Part shown: positions 45,225 to 59,830 of the stretch, piece after piece
How the letters are laid out: each line of letters starts with the position of its first letter
Position numbering within the stretch: the first letter of the stretch is position 1
Assembly: GCA_030765045.1 (NCBI GenBank)
Contig: CM060961.1
Coordinates: forward strand, 141,426,538 to 141,490,537
Length of the DNA: 64,000 nucleotides
Reading direction: 5' to 3'
Origin: Tenodera sinensis
Lineage: Eukaryota > Arthropoda > Insecta > Mantodea > Mantidae
Made by a program: the position numbers and the translations under genes
Notes under the pieces: generated by a model
What the model was told of the DNA's origin: nothing
The model's database searches: none
What the model saw: only the letters and a program-made list of their open reading frames with translations

Positions 45225-48099
45225 CTAGAGTTTATCCAGTTCTATTGTGTTTAGGTATTCAATAAATTCGGTTGTGTATTCCGTTACTAATTTATGTTGT
45301 TGGAATGTCCATTTTCCATATTTGTTTAACATAGCTTTCTTGAATTTGATTCTTTCTCTGTCAAGCTTTGGACATTCAAATAAAACGTGTACTACGGTCT
45401 GTTCTGCTGTTCCACAGGAGCACATTGGAGAGTCCTTTATCTTAAATCTGTAAAAGTAAGAATTAAGTCTGCCATGTCCGGTTAGGAAGGTTGTGACTTT
45501 ACCAGTAAGTGGAAATTTAAGGCGTAATCTATCTGCCACTGTGGGGAAATAAGATTTAGTCACTGCTCCATTTTTGGTGTTTCGCCACTCACTTTCCCAC
45601 TGATTCACACTTTCTTCATGTAGCTTTCGCATGATGTCACTCACGGGTATCCTGTCGATGTCACTCACGGGTATCCTGTCGAAACTAACTGGTAGGTCCT
45701 TGTTGTTCGCTGCCTGTTTCGCCAGTTGGTCAGCCAGCTCGTTCCCTTCAATTCCGACGTGAGCCTTGACCCATGTGAAGTAGATAATCCAGCTGTGTGC
45801 TTCTAGTTGCCTTATTTGTTTTCTTATTTGTTCAATAAGGTGAAGATGGTTGTTAGAGTTCCGTAATGAATCAAGAGTGATTCTGCTGTCAGTGTGTAAA
45901 GCAGCTGTTTTTTGAACATGCTGTAGTTGGAGATGTTCAAGGTGTTCAAGGGCTTTGAGAATTGCGAACTGCTCTGCTTGATTGTTAGAACATCTACTGT
46001 GTAATTTATATTGTAGTTGGTGGACTAGTACTTTGTCTATGAATATAGCAATTCCGGATCCAACTGCCGAATCTTCCTTACTTCCATCAGTGAAAATGTC
46101 TACTAAATGGGTTTGATCATTGGGTTTCTCTTTGATCTTGATTATTTCTGCTGGATGAGGCCACGTTGCGTAATGCTCTGCTGTATCAATCGTAATTCCT
46201 ACCTGGTTCCGTTTCTTGCTTTCATATAATCTCGCAATCTCCCGAATATGTATCCCTATGGGAGTGCTTTTTGACAGAATGCATAGTGCTTCAGATGACG
46301 TAGTGCGATATGCTTTAGTTATTTTTATGTTAATAAGTCTTTGGACTCTTTGTAGCTTGAGTTTATTATATCTTTTGTTGATTGCTTCTGCCCATACAGG
46401 TGCCCCGTACGTCAGAATGGGCAATAAAGCCCCTTTATATATAATTCTCATCACATCACTATTTAGTCCCCAGTTTATTTTTGCGGATTTGGCCAGTGCA
46501 TGAATTAGTTTTATGCTTTTTTCGCTAACGTATTCTATATGCCGAGTAAAGTTGAGTCTATGGTCAATAATTATGCCCAAATATTTTAAGCTTTCTGTCT
46601 GTAGTAACTGCTTATTGTTTAAGTATATCTTGAGTACTCGCTCAGGCAATGGTCTTCTTCTCGAAATTACTAACACTTTAGACTTCTGCTCATTGAAGAC
46701 GATTTTGTTGTCTCTGGCCCATCTCGATATTTTCTGCAATTCGATGTTAGCGTAATTTTCTATTTCAAGGCTGCTACTTCCTTTAATAACCAACATTACA
46801 TCGTCTGCAAAGGCGATGACCTTTGTGTTTTTACTATATTCTAAATTCAGAAGTGAGTTATAATGTATATTCCAGAAACCCGGACCGCTACAGGAACCTT
46901 GTGGACATCCTTTGGTGATTGTCCTCTTTATGGATATGCTGTTAGCTGAAAAAGTAGCACTCCTTCCATTAAAATAGCTTTTGGAGAGATCATAGAGGTT
47001 CTGTGGGCAACTGAACTCTCTCAATGAAGCCAGGATGCTAGGCCACCATGCAGCATCAAACGCACCTTTAACATCTAAGCTGATAAGGGCAGCTTGTTGA
47101 CCTTTCTTTAGGATGTCTAGGATTATTTGTTTGAGGTACATCAGAGCGTCAACTGTACTGGTTTGTGGTGTGAAACCAAATTGGTTTTTGTTCATAAGGT
47201 TGTTACTATGTATGTGGTGCATTATCCGTTGTATTAGTAGTTTCTCTAACACTTTGGCTGGAACATTTAATAAGCTTATTGGCCTATATTTGCTTACCTC
47301 ATCGGAGTTCTCTTTGCCGGCTTTAATAATTGGTATAATTTTAGCGTGTTTCCATGCACTGGGGAAATAGGTTCTTCTTAGACAGCCGTTATATATAGCT
47401 GTGGTCAGTTTGGGAACTAGTCTGAACACTAATCGAAGTATCTCTGCAGTGATGCCGTTCTCTCCTGGAGCTTTCTTGGTGTTCATATTATCTATAATAG
47501 AGGCTACTTCTGCTGTTGCAAATGGAGTATCATCCCGGGTTTCTAATTGTTCCTTTATTTTGTGCCTGATTTGTCGGTGGTGATCATTGTCCTCTTTCAC
47601 ATCATCAATCGGCACAAATAAATCCATCATGACACTCATAGTCTCTTTCAAGTCACTGGTATATGTGCCATCGGGTTTCCTTAAGGTTGACAAGGTAATG
47701 TTTTGTTTCATCTTCCCAGATGACAATCTGTAAACTGCATTCCACGGGTTCGATGTCGTTGTAACATTACAATAGTTTTTCCACGACTCATATTTCGCCC
47801 TTTTAATTGACGACTCATATCTTCTTTTCTCTTGGGTGTATAGCTGCTTGCGTCGTTCTCTCTCATTTTCATTGTTTTTTATTTTTTGGTACCTTCTTCT
47901 GGTTGCAGTAGTCTTCTTCCTCATTATTGTCAACTCCTGTGACCACCATGGAACTGGTTTGTGTTCAGCAGCTTTCTTTCTTGGCTTACATGTTCTAAAG
48001 GATTTGTGACATGCTGCAGTTATGGCTCCTTCAAATTTATATATTATTTTCTCTATATCTGTTTCCATAGACACAATTTCCTGTAGAATATCATCCACT
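45225..48099 (-). CDS. ORF2 remnant: reverse transcriptase + RNase H (5'-truncated)
   Basis: About 958 codons are open; the reading frame continues into the repeat only because the repeat has no stops. Motifs in order: RPISLLNVPAKVLEKLL, FGFTPQTST, SLDVKGAFDAAWW, KGCPQGSCSGPGFWN, FADD at about 46800-46811, YLGIIIDHRLNF. RNase H: FTDGSKED, NNQAEQFA, HTDSRITLDSL, VKAHVGIEGNELADQLAKQA. A C-terminal cysteine cluster CSCGTAEQTVVHVLFEC and final residues LDKL align with FDKL at the end of element 1. A 24-bp tandem duplication (45633-45680) repeats an SDIDRIPV block after RNase H. No frameshift, so the insertion is young. Confidence 0.9.
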
Positions 48100-50892
48100 A
48101 TGTATGTATGTATGTATGTATGTATGTATGTATGTATGTATGTATGTATGTATGTATGTATGTATGTATGTATGTATGTATGTATGTATGTATGTATGTA
48201 TGTATGTATGTATGTATGTATGTATGTATGTATGTATGTATGTATGTATGTATGTATGTATGTATGTATGTATGTATGTATGTATGTATGTATGTATGTA
48301 TGTATGTATGTATGTATGTATGTATGTATGTATGTATGTATGTATGTATGTATGTATGTATGTATGTATGTATGTATGTATGTATGTATGTATGTATGTA
48401 TGTATGTATGTATGTATGTATGTATGTATGTATGTATGTATGTATGTATGTATGTATGTATGTATGTATGTATGTATGTATGTATGTATGTATGTATGTA
48501 TGTATGTATGTATGTATGTATGTATGTATGTATGTATGTATGTATGTATGTATGTATGTATGTATGTATGTATGTATGTATGTATGTATGTATGTATGTA
48601 TGTATGTATGTATGTATGTATGTATGTATGTATGTATGTATGTATGTATGTATGTATGTATGTATGTATGTATGTATGTATGTATGTATGTATGTATGTA
48701 TGTATGTATGTATGTATGTATGTATGTATGTATGTATGTATGTATGTATGTATGTATGTATGTATGTATGTATGTATGTATGTATGTATGTATGTATGTA
48801 TGTATGTATGTATGTATGTATGTATGTATGTATGTATGTATGTATGTATGTATGTATGTATGTATGTATGTATGTATGTATGTATGTATGTATGTATGTA
48901 TGTATGTATGTATGTATGTATGTATGTATGTATGTATGTATGTATGTATGTATGTATGTATGTATGTATGTATGTATGTATGTATGTATGTATGTATGTA
49001 TGTATGTATGTATGTATGTATGTATGTATGTATGTATGTATGTATGTATGTATGTATGTATGTATGTATGTATGTATGTATGTATGTATGTATGTATGTA
49101 TGTATGTATGTATGTATGTATGTATGTATGTATGTATGTATGTATGTATGTATGTATGTATGTATGTATGTATGTATGTATGTATGTATGTATGTATGTA
49201 TGTATGTATGTATGTATGTATGTATGTATGTATGTATGTATGTATGTATGTATGTATGTATGTATGTATGTATGTATGTATGTATGTATGTATGTATGTA
49301 TGTATGTATGTATGTATGTATGTATGTATGTATGTATGTATGTATGTATGTATGTATGTATGTATGTATGTATGTATGTATGTATGTATGTATGTATGTA
49401 TGTATGTATGTATGTATGTATGTATGTATGTATGTATGTATGTATGTATGTATGTATGTATGTATGTATGTATGTATGTATGTATGTATGTATGTATGTA
49501 TGTATGTATGTATGTATGTATGTATGTATGTATGTATGTATGTATGTATGTATGTATGTATGTATGTATGTATGTATGTATGTATGTATGTATGTATGTA
49601 TGTATGTATGTATGTATGTATGTATGTATGTATGTATGTATGTATGTATGTATGTATGTATGTATGTATGTATGTATGTATGTATGTATGTATGTATGTA
49701 TGTATGTATGTATGTATGTATGTATGTATGTATGTATGTATGTATGTATGTATGTATGTATGTATGTATGTATGTATGTATGTATGTATGTATGTATGTA
49801 TGTATGTATGTATGTATGTATGTATGTATGTATGTATGTATGTATGTATGTATGTATGTATGTATGTATGTATGTATGTATGTATGTATGTATGTATGTA
49901 TGTATGTATGTATGTATGTATGTATGTATGTATGTATGTATGTATGTATGTATGTATGTATGTATGTATGTATGTATGTATGTATGTATGTATGTATGTA
50001 TGTATGTATGTATGTATGTATGTATGTATGTATGTATGTATGTATGTATGTATGTATGTATGTATGTATGTATGTATGTATGTATGTATGTATGTATGTA
50101 TGTATGTATGTATGTATGTATGTATGTATGTATGTATGTATGTATGTATGTATGTATGTATGTATGTATGTATGTATGTATGTATGTATGTATGTATGTA
50201 TGTATGTATGTATGTATGTATGTATGTATGTATGTATGTATGTATGTATGTATGTATGTATGTATGTATGTATGTATGTATGTATGTATGTATGTATGTA
50301 TGTATGTATGTATGTATGTATGTATGTATGTATGTATGTATGTATGTATGTATGTATGTATGTATGTATGTATGTATGTATGTATGTATGTATGTATGTA
50401 TGTATGTATGTATGTATGTATGTATGTATGTATGTATGTATGTATGTATGTATGTATGTATGTATGTATGTATGTATGTATGTATGTATGTATGTATGTA
50501 TGTATGTATGTATGTATGTATGTATGTATGTATGTATGTATGTATGTATGTATGTATGTATGTATGTATGTATGTATGTATGTATGTATGTATGTATGTA
50601 TGTATGTATGTATGTATGTATGTATGTATGTATGTATGTATGTATGTATGTATGTATGTATGTATGTATGTATGTATGTATGTATGTATGTATGTATGTA
50701 TGTATGTATGTATGTATGTATGTATGTATGTATGTATGTATGTATGTATGTATGTATGTATGTATGTATGTATGTATGTATGTATGTATGTATGTATGTA
50801 TGTATGTATGTATGTATGTATGTATGTATGTATGTATGTATGTATGTATGTATGTATGTATGTATGTATGTATGTATGTATGTATGTATGTA
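48100..50892. repeat. Giant perfect (TGTA)n array 3
   Basis: About 2,793 bp, roughly 698 units, without visible interruption. From the truncated 5' end of element 2 to the poly(T) of element 3. Confidence 0.98.
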
Positions 50893-50977
50893 TTTTTTTT
50901 TTTTTTTTTATTTATTGCCAATACACAGCATGCCCCATTACTTAGTAATATTACATGCTTTTTATACATTTGAATAG
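50893..50977 (-). mobile_element. 85-bp tail of the element 1 family (element 3)
   Basis: 68 bp (50910-50977) identical to 35051-35118, the element 1 3' UTR, plus an A-tail of about 17. Inserted in the same array, strand and junction phase. It includes the 3' hairpin at 50928-50958. Extreme 5' truncation and full identity indicate recent activity of this family, or a local duplication. Confidence 0.88.
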
Positions 50978-50983
50978 TATGTA

Positions 50984-51025
<42 letters not shown>
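50978..51025. repeat. Transition from (TGTA)n to (TG)n
   Basis: About three TGTA units change directly into (GT)n of about 37 bp. This marks the switch between the two repeat types in one continuous microsatellite locus. Confidence 0.9.
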
Positions 51026-51029
<4 letters not shown>

Positions 51030-51186
51030 TTTTTTTTAAATTGCATGCCCCATTCCATATGAATACTACATGCTTGAATTTATTTATTTACATACAAATT
51101 ACATTTTATATATACATGTACATATTGTTGGTGATGTTCTATTTGAACATTTACATCTTTATTTACCTCTAATTTTTTATCTACCT

Positions 51187-51190
<4 letters not shown>
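51026..51190 (-). mobile_element. Truncated non-LTR tail in (TG)n (element 4)
   Basis: Poly(T) of 12, then about 153 bp with no ORF. The start region carries the shared hairpin (51043-51073): outer GCATG/CATGC, inner ATTC/GAAT. The hairpin is homologous to elements 1-3, but the remaining sequence differs, so this is a third family. Both sides are (TG)n. Confidence 0.78.
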
Positions 51191-54060
<2,870 letters not shown>

Positions 54061-54960
54061 TAAGATCTTCAGAACCTCAATTAGATAACTCAAGAATACA
54101 AATTATCTTTAAACCTCCAAAATAAACAAACTAAATCCTTCAGATTTCTCAATATATTAAAATTTTAAAACATTTAATTCAAAACATTGTAAATTTGTAA
54201 AACATTGTAAAGCTTTAAAACATTGTAAATTAAAATATAGCATTAAATTTACACTAAATATTAATATTTCAAATTCAAAATTCAATATTAGAAAGTTTGT
54301 AATCTCTAAATTTGGAAAATATTTAAAACTTCTTAAACTCTACACTGCAACTCAAATACACTCGTGCATAATTATATAAAATGACAAATGCATAAACATA
54401 AACAAAATTACACATATTCAAAATAATACATATAAAATATCATAAAATACAAACAATAGAAAATTTAAACATCTTCAAAACCTCGTTTACATAAACTCAA
54501 GAATCAAAATAAGCAAACAAAACCACTTCAAACTTCTCAATATGTAAAACTTCCAAAGCATTTAAACTTATTTAAAATTAAAATACATTAGATTTAAACC
54601 AAATATCAATATTTCAAATTCAGAATTAAATATTCAATATTAAAATTTTTAAGCTCTAAATTTAAGAAGTCTCTAAACTTGCAAAATATTTAAAACTTTA
54701 GAGCATTACTTATTTAAGCAAAATATTAAAATATCAATTAACTCCTTTTCTTACCACACATAAGCAAACAATTAAAATACAAATAAATATATCACTTTTC
54801 ATTAATACCTATTCTAAAACATTTCCTATCTCTATTTATACAATATTTTTTACACTGGCAGGTTATCATATTTTGATCCACTTTCCTATATAATTGCAAT
54901 GGATTATTCTTATCCACACACACTAAAAATACATATATACAAACATTGTCTGACCAGTGC
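54061..54960. other. AT-rich non-coding DNA
   Basis: Very AT-rich with recurring AACATTGTAAA-like and CAAATTCAAAATTC-like words, some occurring twice (about 54080-54320 and 54470-54680), suggesting an old local duplication. No gene is seen. Confidence 0.5.
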
Positions 54961-55040
54961 AGACAGCGGATCGTGTTACCCTAATGATGCCAAGTGCAGT
55001 ACTTGGCAAAACGTTGGTATCTACAATGCCTTCTAGACCA
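54961..55040 (+). ncRNA. Decayed hammerhead-ribozyme-like motif
   Basis: CTAATGA (54981-54987), then a 6-7 bp hairpin GCCAAG/CTTGGC with loop TGCAGTA, then AAAAC (55008-55012), a short GTTG loop and GTATC. The hammerhead core is CUGAUGA - stem II - GAAA - stem III - NUH. Here one core base in each of the first two blocks is a G-to-A change, and ATC serves as NUH. Penelope-like elements are known to carry hammerheads in their terminal repeats, and a Penelope-like RT lies 0.9 kb downstream on the same strand. It is probably inactive because of the core changes. Confidence 0.5.
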
Positions 55041-55149
55041 CGGCCTACAAGTCCGGAAGAACTAAACATTTCTAACAGTTAAGATTTACACTTAACATAT
55101 TTACAAACTTAGATTTATATAAGTTTACAATCCAGTCCTATTTTTTTCA

Positions 55150-55560
55150 TAACATTCTTGCACACTATAAAAGGGATTTTCTAAAATTCATTTATACAGT
55201 CTGTTTTTAAATGTTTGAATATTCAGATTTCTTGTTTCTTGTGGGAGTGCATTGAAAAGCTTTATCCTATTACTTTATAGTACCTAGATGTTTTCTGTAA
55301 TCTATGATATGGTATATCAATTCTATTCCTATTTCGTGTCCCATGTTCATGTACTGAATTCTTAAGTTAAAATTAAGCAAATTTTCTTTGATACTGATTA
55401 AAACATCGTATATATATTTACTAATGTTGGAATTCCCAATACAACAAATAATGGTTTACAATGTTCTACATCGTTTGAGTTTGTCAATATTCTAATAATC
55501 TTTTTTTGAATTTTTAAGATGTCAGCTATCCTTGGATTAGTACCCCATAATATAAGTTTA
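55150..55560 (-). pseudogene. Non-LTR (CR1/Jockey-type) ORF2 C-terminal fragment
   Basis: Minus strand encodes LILWGTNPRIADILKIQKKI, then CKPLFVVLGIPTL, YIYDVLISIKENL, and at the end FKNRLYKxILENPFYSVQE. These match the region after the reverse transcriptase in CR1/Jockey-group ORF2s. A few stops break it. Confidence 0.72.
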
Positions 55561-55580
55561 TATCTAAAAACACTTGACTA

Positions 55581-55674
55581 TCACTATCAGTTATGTGTGA
55601 ACTATATTATCACTTCACTGTCACTATCAGTTATGTATTAACTATATTATCACTTCACTATTACTATCAGTTAG
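55581..55674. repeat. 40-bp tandem repeat, 2.35 copies
   Basis: Units start TCACTATCAGTTATGT and end TATCACTTCACT at 55581-55620 and 55621-55660, with a partial third copy. Too few units, and no spacer structure, to be anything but a short satellite. Confidence 0.85.
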
Positions 55675-56238
55675 ATTGTAAATTATTTAAATGGAAACTA
55701 ACTATCCTTTGCGTTTACACCACTCTATAAAAACAAAATACTGCATAAGACATATACGTGTTATACTTAATGAACACTGTCACTATCAATAATATTAAAT
55801 TACCAAATTCAAGGTAAATAAACTTCACCTTCACTCACTAAATCTCTTTGTACTAAAGCTGGACCACCATGCTTGATGGAGTCGCAATCTGGAAGTCAGT
55901 CTGTTAGCACCTTCATTTTAGACTATATGGACTACCAAAGGTCCACAAACTGGAAGTACCATTCCGCCCCATAGTTAATGCTATCATATCTCCTACATAC
56001 TACTTGGCGAAACACCTGGCAAAATTCCTGCAGCCACAGGTCTCTTACATCAAGAACTCTGCACATTTTGTTGAAAACCTTAAATCCTTGCCCATGCAGC
56101 CCAATGACCTTCTTATAAGTTTTGATGTTACTTCCCTGTTCACAATGGTACCCATCCAGGAGACTGTCACTCTTCTACAAGAATTATTCCCTGAGGACAT
56201 TACAAACTTATTCTGCCATGTATTAGAAACCACTTACT

Positions 56239-58315
56239 CAGTGGTGGCTGGTACCTAAAATAACAGGGAGTTTACTACTTTTGGTGCATTATGTAGTTTA
56301 CCTTTCTAAATAGTTTGATTTTCTAAATTGCATAAAGTATTTCAATAGCTCTGATATTACCTTAAACCAGCTTGATGACATTCATGAGTTGAATCTCCTG
56401 TAAAAGTAAGTTTGTAGAGAAACTCCATCCTCCTTAATTTTGCTTGGAGAATCTGTCTATGACTCTCGTAGAAATATGGAAGACTGTCGATCATTTCCTT
56501 GTCAATAGGCAGCATGGCAAGAGCAGACAGCCATCTTCATCCATGGTACTTCTAAGTGATGTTTTGATCCAGACAAAGTGGAGAAACATCTCACTGCTTC
56601 ACATGTTGCTATTGGAATAGTAACTCCTAATTTCAACAATTTCATAACATCACCAAAGAGTTCTTGCAGATTATTTTCAATTAAAAGCTTTAGAAGGGCT
56701 ATTGCACTTTTCATTTCTTCAAAACCGTTTTGAGAATAAATGATCTGTAGTTCTGTTTCGACTTAGATTTATTTAAAAATGGAAAGGTCTGCATGTCAGA
56801 AAGGATTTTTTCAGGAAATTTATTTTTCAACGAAGGAAAGTAGTGCTGGTCAAGTAAATTAGTGGCCAATAAGTGACTGGAGTATTCAAACCTCTGTTGG
56901 CTCTGACGTATTATTATGTGACATACTTCCTTTGCTGCTACATTCCTCCACAAATAGGCAGTTTGCTACACTGCCCCTTTCTTCACCAGGGGCAGATACA
57001 AATGTGAGTGGTGATTTGAGACACAGTCTGTTTGCGTGTCCGACAGACAATAACATATGGAACAGGGACTATCAATAAAATCAGGCTGCATCTTTGAAAT
57101 ATCGACTTGTGAAAGCCGACGTGGGATTTAGAAATATTCTGCTCTCCCGAAGGGCTCAATCATTTTTTCCATGGCTGTACCTTTAAAGACTGTAGCGTTA
57201 TTCATGTGCTGTTTTACAACTGCATCCAAAGCTTAAGTCAAATTTATTATCGCACTGAATATTCCAGAATTGTTAGATTCTGCAGCTTCATCATGTCCAC
57301 GTAACCCAAGTTCAAACTCACCGCAGAAGTTAATACATTCAATTATTTTGGAAAGAATATAGCGATTTTTCCTTACGTTGTCATTGTGTCTTTCTATATT
57401 CTGTCTGAAAGCTGAGCTAAGCTGTTGTATAATGTCTGTTTTTCCAAGGACTGATAAATCCAAATAAGCATTCTTATGTTAAATAGACTCTTCGTGCTTC
57501 TTAACCTTTTAGATGACTTAGATTTGACATGACAGTGCATGTCCAGTTTGTATATTTACCCTTAGCAAACAGCAAGCATGGAAAACAAAATAGCTTATTT
57601 GTGGAAATAAACCGCAAATCCAACTATTTCTTTTATTTATATTTACATTAAAAGACCTGCAACATGTCTTATGTTGGCTTGTTTGCACATGTATTAATTT
57701 GAGAGGAGGTCTCGGCCTATCAAGCTTCTTTATTTCACACTTCTCTTTCAAGCTTAAAGCTGAGAAATCTGTTACTAAAAGATATTGAAAGCTATTCAAT
57801 CTTCTTGGAAAATAGCTCTAAGAACAGATGAATAGCAAATAAACACTAAAGCACAAGTAAATAAGTGAATACACTGTAATACAGTTAAACAATTGCAGAC
57901 AATCACTCCATTATTACAGTGAAAACACACATGCTAATTGTTCTGGTTAGGTTGCTTTTAGTTTGGGTCGACTTATACGTTTCCTCCAGACTTGCAGTTG
58001 GAGCTGCTACTCTGACCAGTACATATTCACCTATACCTAGCAACCCCCCTCTCACCTCTCCCTGCCAAAAAAGCACCCATAAGCTTATACTCATAGGTTC
58101 ACAAGAGAAATTGAACCTCGGGAATGTCTGGGCAAACTTTGGCATGTATGCGTGCTATCTGAACAACTTAAAAGTTTTTCATGTGATAAAATAATTTGAA
58201 AAAGCACATAAAATTACCTAACATGAAAAATAAACAAAAAATGATTGTTTAAATATAATTTGGACAAACAACCTTTTTCTGGGGGTTTACTGAACCACAG
58301 GACATGCCACCCCTG
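56239..58315 (-). mobile_element. 2.1-kb hAT inside the Penelope-like element
   Basis: Perfect 8-bp TSD CACTTACT (56231-56238 and 58316-58323). Ends CAGTGGTGGCTGGTA and, reverse-complemented, CAGGGGTGGCATGTC. The transposase relic on the minus strand is ZMYM1-like, so it is related to the hAT at 17384-20087 but internally deleted. The segment 57500-58260 has no recognised coding sequence. Confidence 0.9.
56500..57470 (-). pseudogene. ZMYM1-like hAT transposase, internally deleted
   Basis: From 57463 downward: LSVLGKTDIIQQLSSAFRQN, RHNDNVRKNRYILSKII, FCGEFELGLRGHDEA. The central catalytic part is missing. The C-terminal region resumes near 56950 with FEYSSHLLATNLLDQHYFP and ends in a dimerisation domain near 56650-56560 (LKLGVTIPIATCEAVRCFST). 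The same family as the relic at 17914-19955, where the FCGEFELALGGHDE motif recurs. Confidence 0.8.
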
Positions 58316-58989
58316 CACTTACTTCTAGTGGAACCAGGAGTTCTATGAACAGAATGATAGAGTGGCTATGGGCAGTGTGGTGTGTCCAGTTATTGCTAAC
58401 TATTACATGGAACCTTTTGAGGCCACCATTTTGGATTCTGCTGAACAAAAACCCATATGCTGGCTTTGCTACATAGATTACATGCTTGCCATCTGGAGCC
58501 ACGGACAAGAGACCTTGACAGACTTCCTATGTCATATCAACTCTATTCACCCTGCATACAGTTCACAAAGGAAATGGAGAAAAATGGACAACAACCATTT
58601 TTGGATGTACTCGTAGCCAGGAAGTCTGATGGTACACTCTCTCACACAGTCTACCGCAAACCAACACACACAGACTGGTACCTACACAAACTCACCAACC
58701 ACCATCCTGGCTAGAAGAGATCTGTCATTAAAACACTAGTAGATCATGCTAACCACATATGCCAACCACATATGCCAACCACAACTATTTCCCCAGGAAC
58801 TTTCTCACATTAATAGTGCTTTGCAGGCCAGCAGTTACACCAGCCAAGAAGTTAAACGTGCCTTACTCCCCAGAAGCAAGGCTCATTCTACACCAAAACA
58901 AATTGACCCTTAAGAGAAGAATAAAGCATATCTGCGATACATCAAAGGTATTACTGATCGCATTGGGAAAGTTCTTATAAAACATAGGG

Positions 58990-59270
58990 CTAGGGAGTCT
59001 TTATTTTTGGTAATCAGAGGATATGGTCAGTGAATTTATTTTGATAATTCTCCCAGTCAGGTCAGTGAGACCCGTAAACCAATGACAGGTGTGATCCTCC
59101 AGACATTTTGGGGGGTTGTGAGAGAGTGATGTGACTGCCAAAACATAAAAATATGGTGCTCTCTAAAAAGCAGTTACTATTACTGCTATTGCTCTCTTTA
59201 TATTGGAGAGCAAGAGGATTAATGACTTCATTGTCAGAAATCCAGCATTAGCTAACAACAACATTTTACA
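58990..59270 (+). repeat. 3' end of an I-like non-LTR element, copy 2
   Basis: Reverse complement of 27405-27790 over about 280 bp. It ends YWRARGLMTSLSEIQH, a TAG stop and CTAACAACAACA, the same layout as the C-terminus and tail of the element at 13666-16104. It truncates the Penelope-like element. Confidence 0.65.
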
Positions 59271-59404
59271 TGTACAAAGATTTTGCCTATCTCTTACGGT
59301 TTATCAGTTGTACAAGTCATCCAGAAGTAAGCTAAAGATTCACCTTCTAATGCACAAATATTGTGATGCATCACACATTTAGATGAATCAGCTGCATATT
59401 AGGA

Positions 59405-59830
59405 GAAAGAACTCTCAATTTCTTGAGAATTTTTAGTAAGAGGATAAAGTCTTGTAAACAAAGGGAAAATGCAAATCTTGCAATATATTTATCCCAGTTT
59501 TCATATTCCTGTATCTCAAGATCCCTGTATCAAAGGAAATACAATTTTTTAATTTGTTTGACAGGCCAAATTGTGTTTCCGAGGATAACTGCATAAGTTT
59601 GCAATTGAAACAGTAGAAGAGGGATAGATAGACATCCTACAGCATGGCATGTGGAGTGTTTTCTATCAGCATACTAAGTGAATTACATGATAACCGAATA
59701 ACATAATTTATAATTACTTCTTTATTAAAGTTTGATAATATCTTTTAATCTTTATTTATATGATAGAATACTGTTTAGAATACTGTACTTTCATTTTTGA
59801 GAAAAAATATACGATTATATAAGGTAACCA
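59405..59830 (-). repeat. Outer segment of the inverted-duplication right arm
   Basis: Reverse complement of 6050-6505. Shared landmarks are AACTCTCAATTTCTTGAGAA, CAGCATGGCATGTGGAGTG and TTTTCTATCAG. It is now separated from the rest of the arm by about 28.7 kb of microsatellites and transposons. A 60-bp fragment of the ACTTTCTCTACT family lies just before it (59277-59335). Confidence 0.78.

Larger units (their letters stand above)
45080..48099 (-). mobile_element. 5'-truncated microsatellite-inserted non-LTR retrotransposon (element 2)
   Basis: About 3 kb, related to but clearly distinct from element 1. It starts mid-ORF2, directly joined to (TACA)n at 48099, and ends with a 126-bp 3' UTR and an A19-20 tail at 45080-45098 that abuts the array. 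Orientation and 3' junction match element 1 exactly. ORF1 and the endonuclease are missing because of 5' truncation. Confidence 0.9.
55905..58990 (+). pseudogene. Penelope-like element reverse transcriptase, interrupted
   Basis: Part 1 (55905-56238) encodes LYGLPKVHKLEVPFRPIVNA, SPTYYLAKHLAKFL, LISFDVTSLFTMVPI with the first catalytic Asp, and LFCHVLETTYS. Part 2 (58324-58990) encodes MGSVVCPVIANYYMEPFE, WLCYIDYMLAIW, FLDVLVARKSDGTLSHTVYR and KPTHTDWYLH, then a decayed thumb region. The YxDD box reads YIDY, so the second catalytic Asp is lost. A hAT inserted between the parts. A GIY-YIG endonuclease, expected downstream in this family, is not seen. Inactive. Confidence 0.83.

Noticed and set aside
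45225..50969. A 1,914-residue fusion of HTYI repeats to a reverse transcriptase
   Set aside because: The real ORF2 remnant begins at the array boundary near 48099. The upstream part is only read-through of the microsatellite.
48100..50977. Long target-site duplications around the non-LTR insertions
   Set aside because: Inside a perfect tetranucleotide repeat any duplication is invisible, so no TSD length can be claimed.
55581..55674. CRISPR-like direct repeats
   Set aside because: The 40-bp units are contiguous, with no spacers, in a eukaryotic transposon-rich region.
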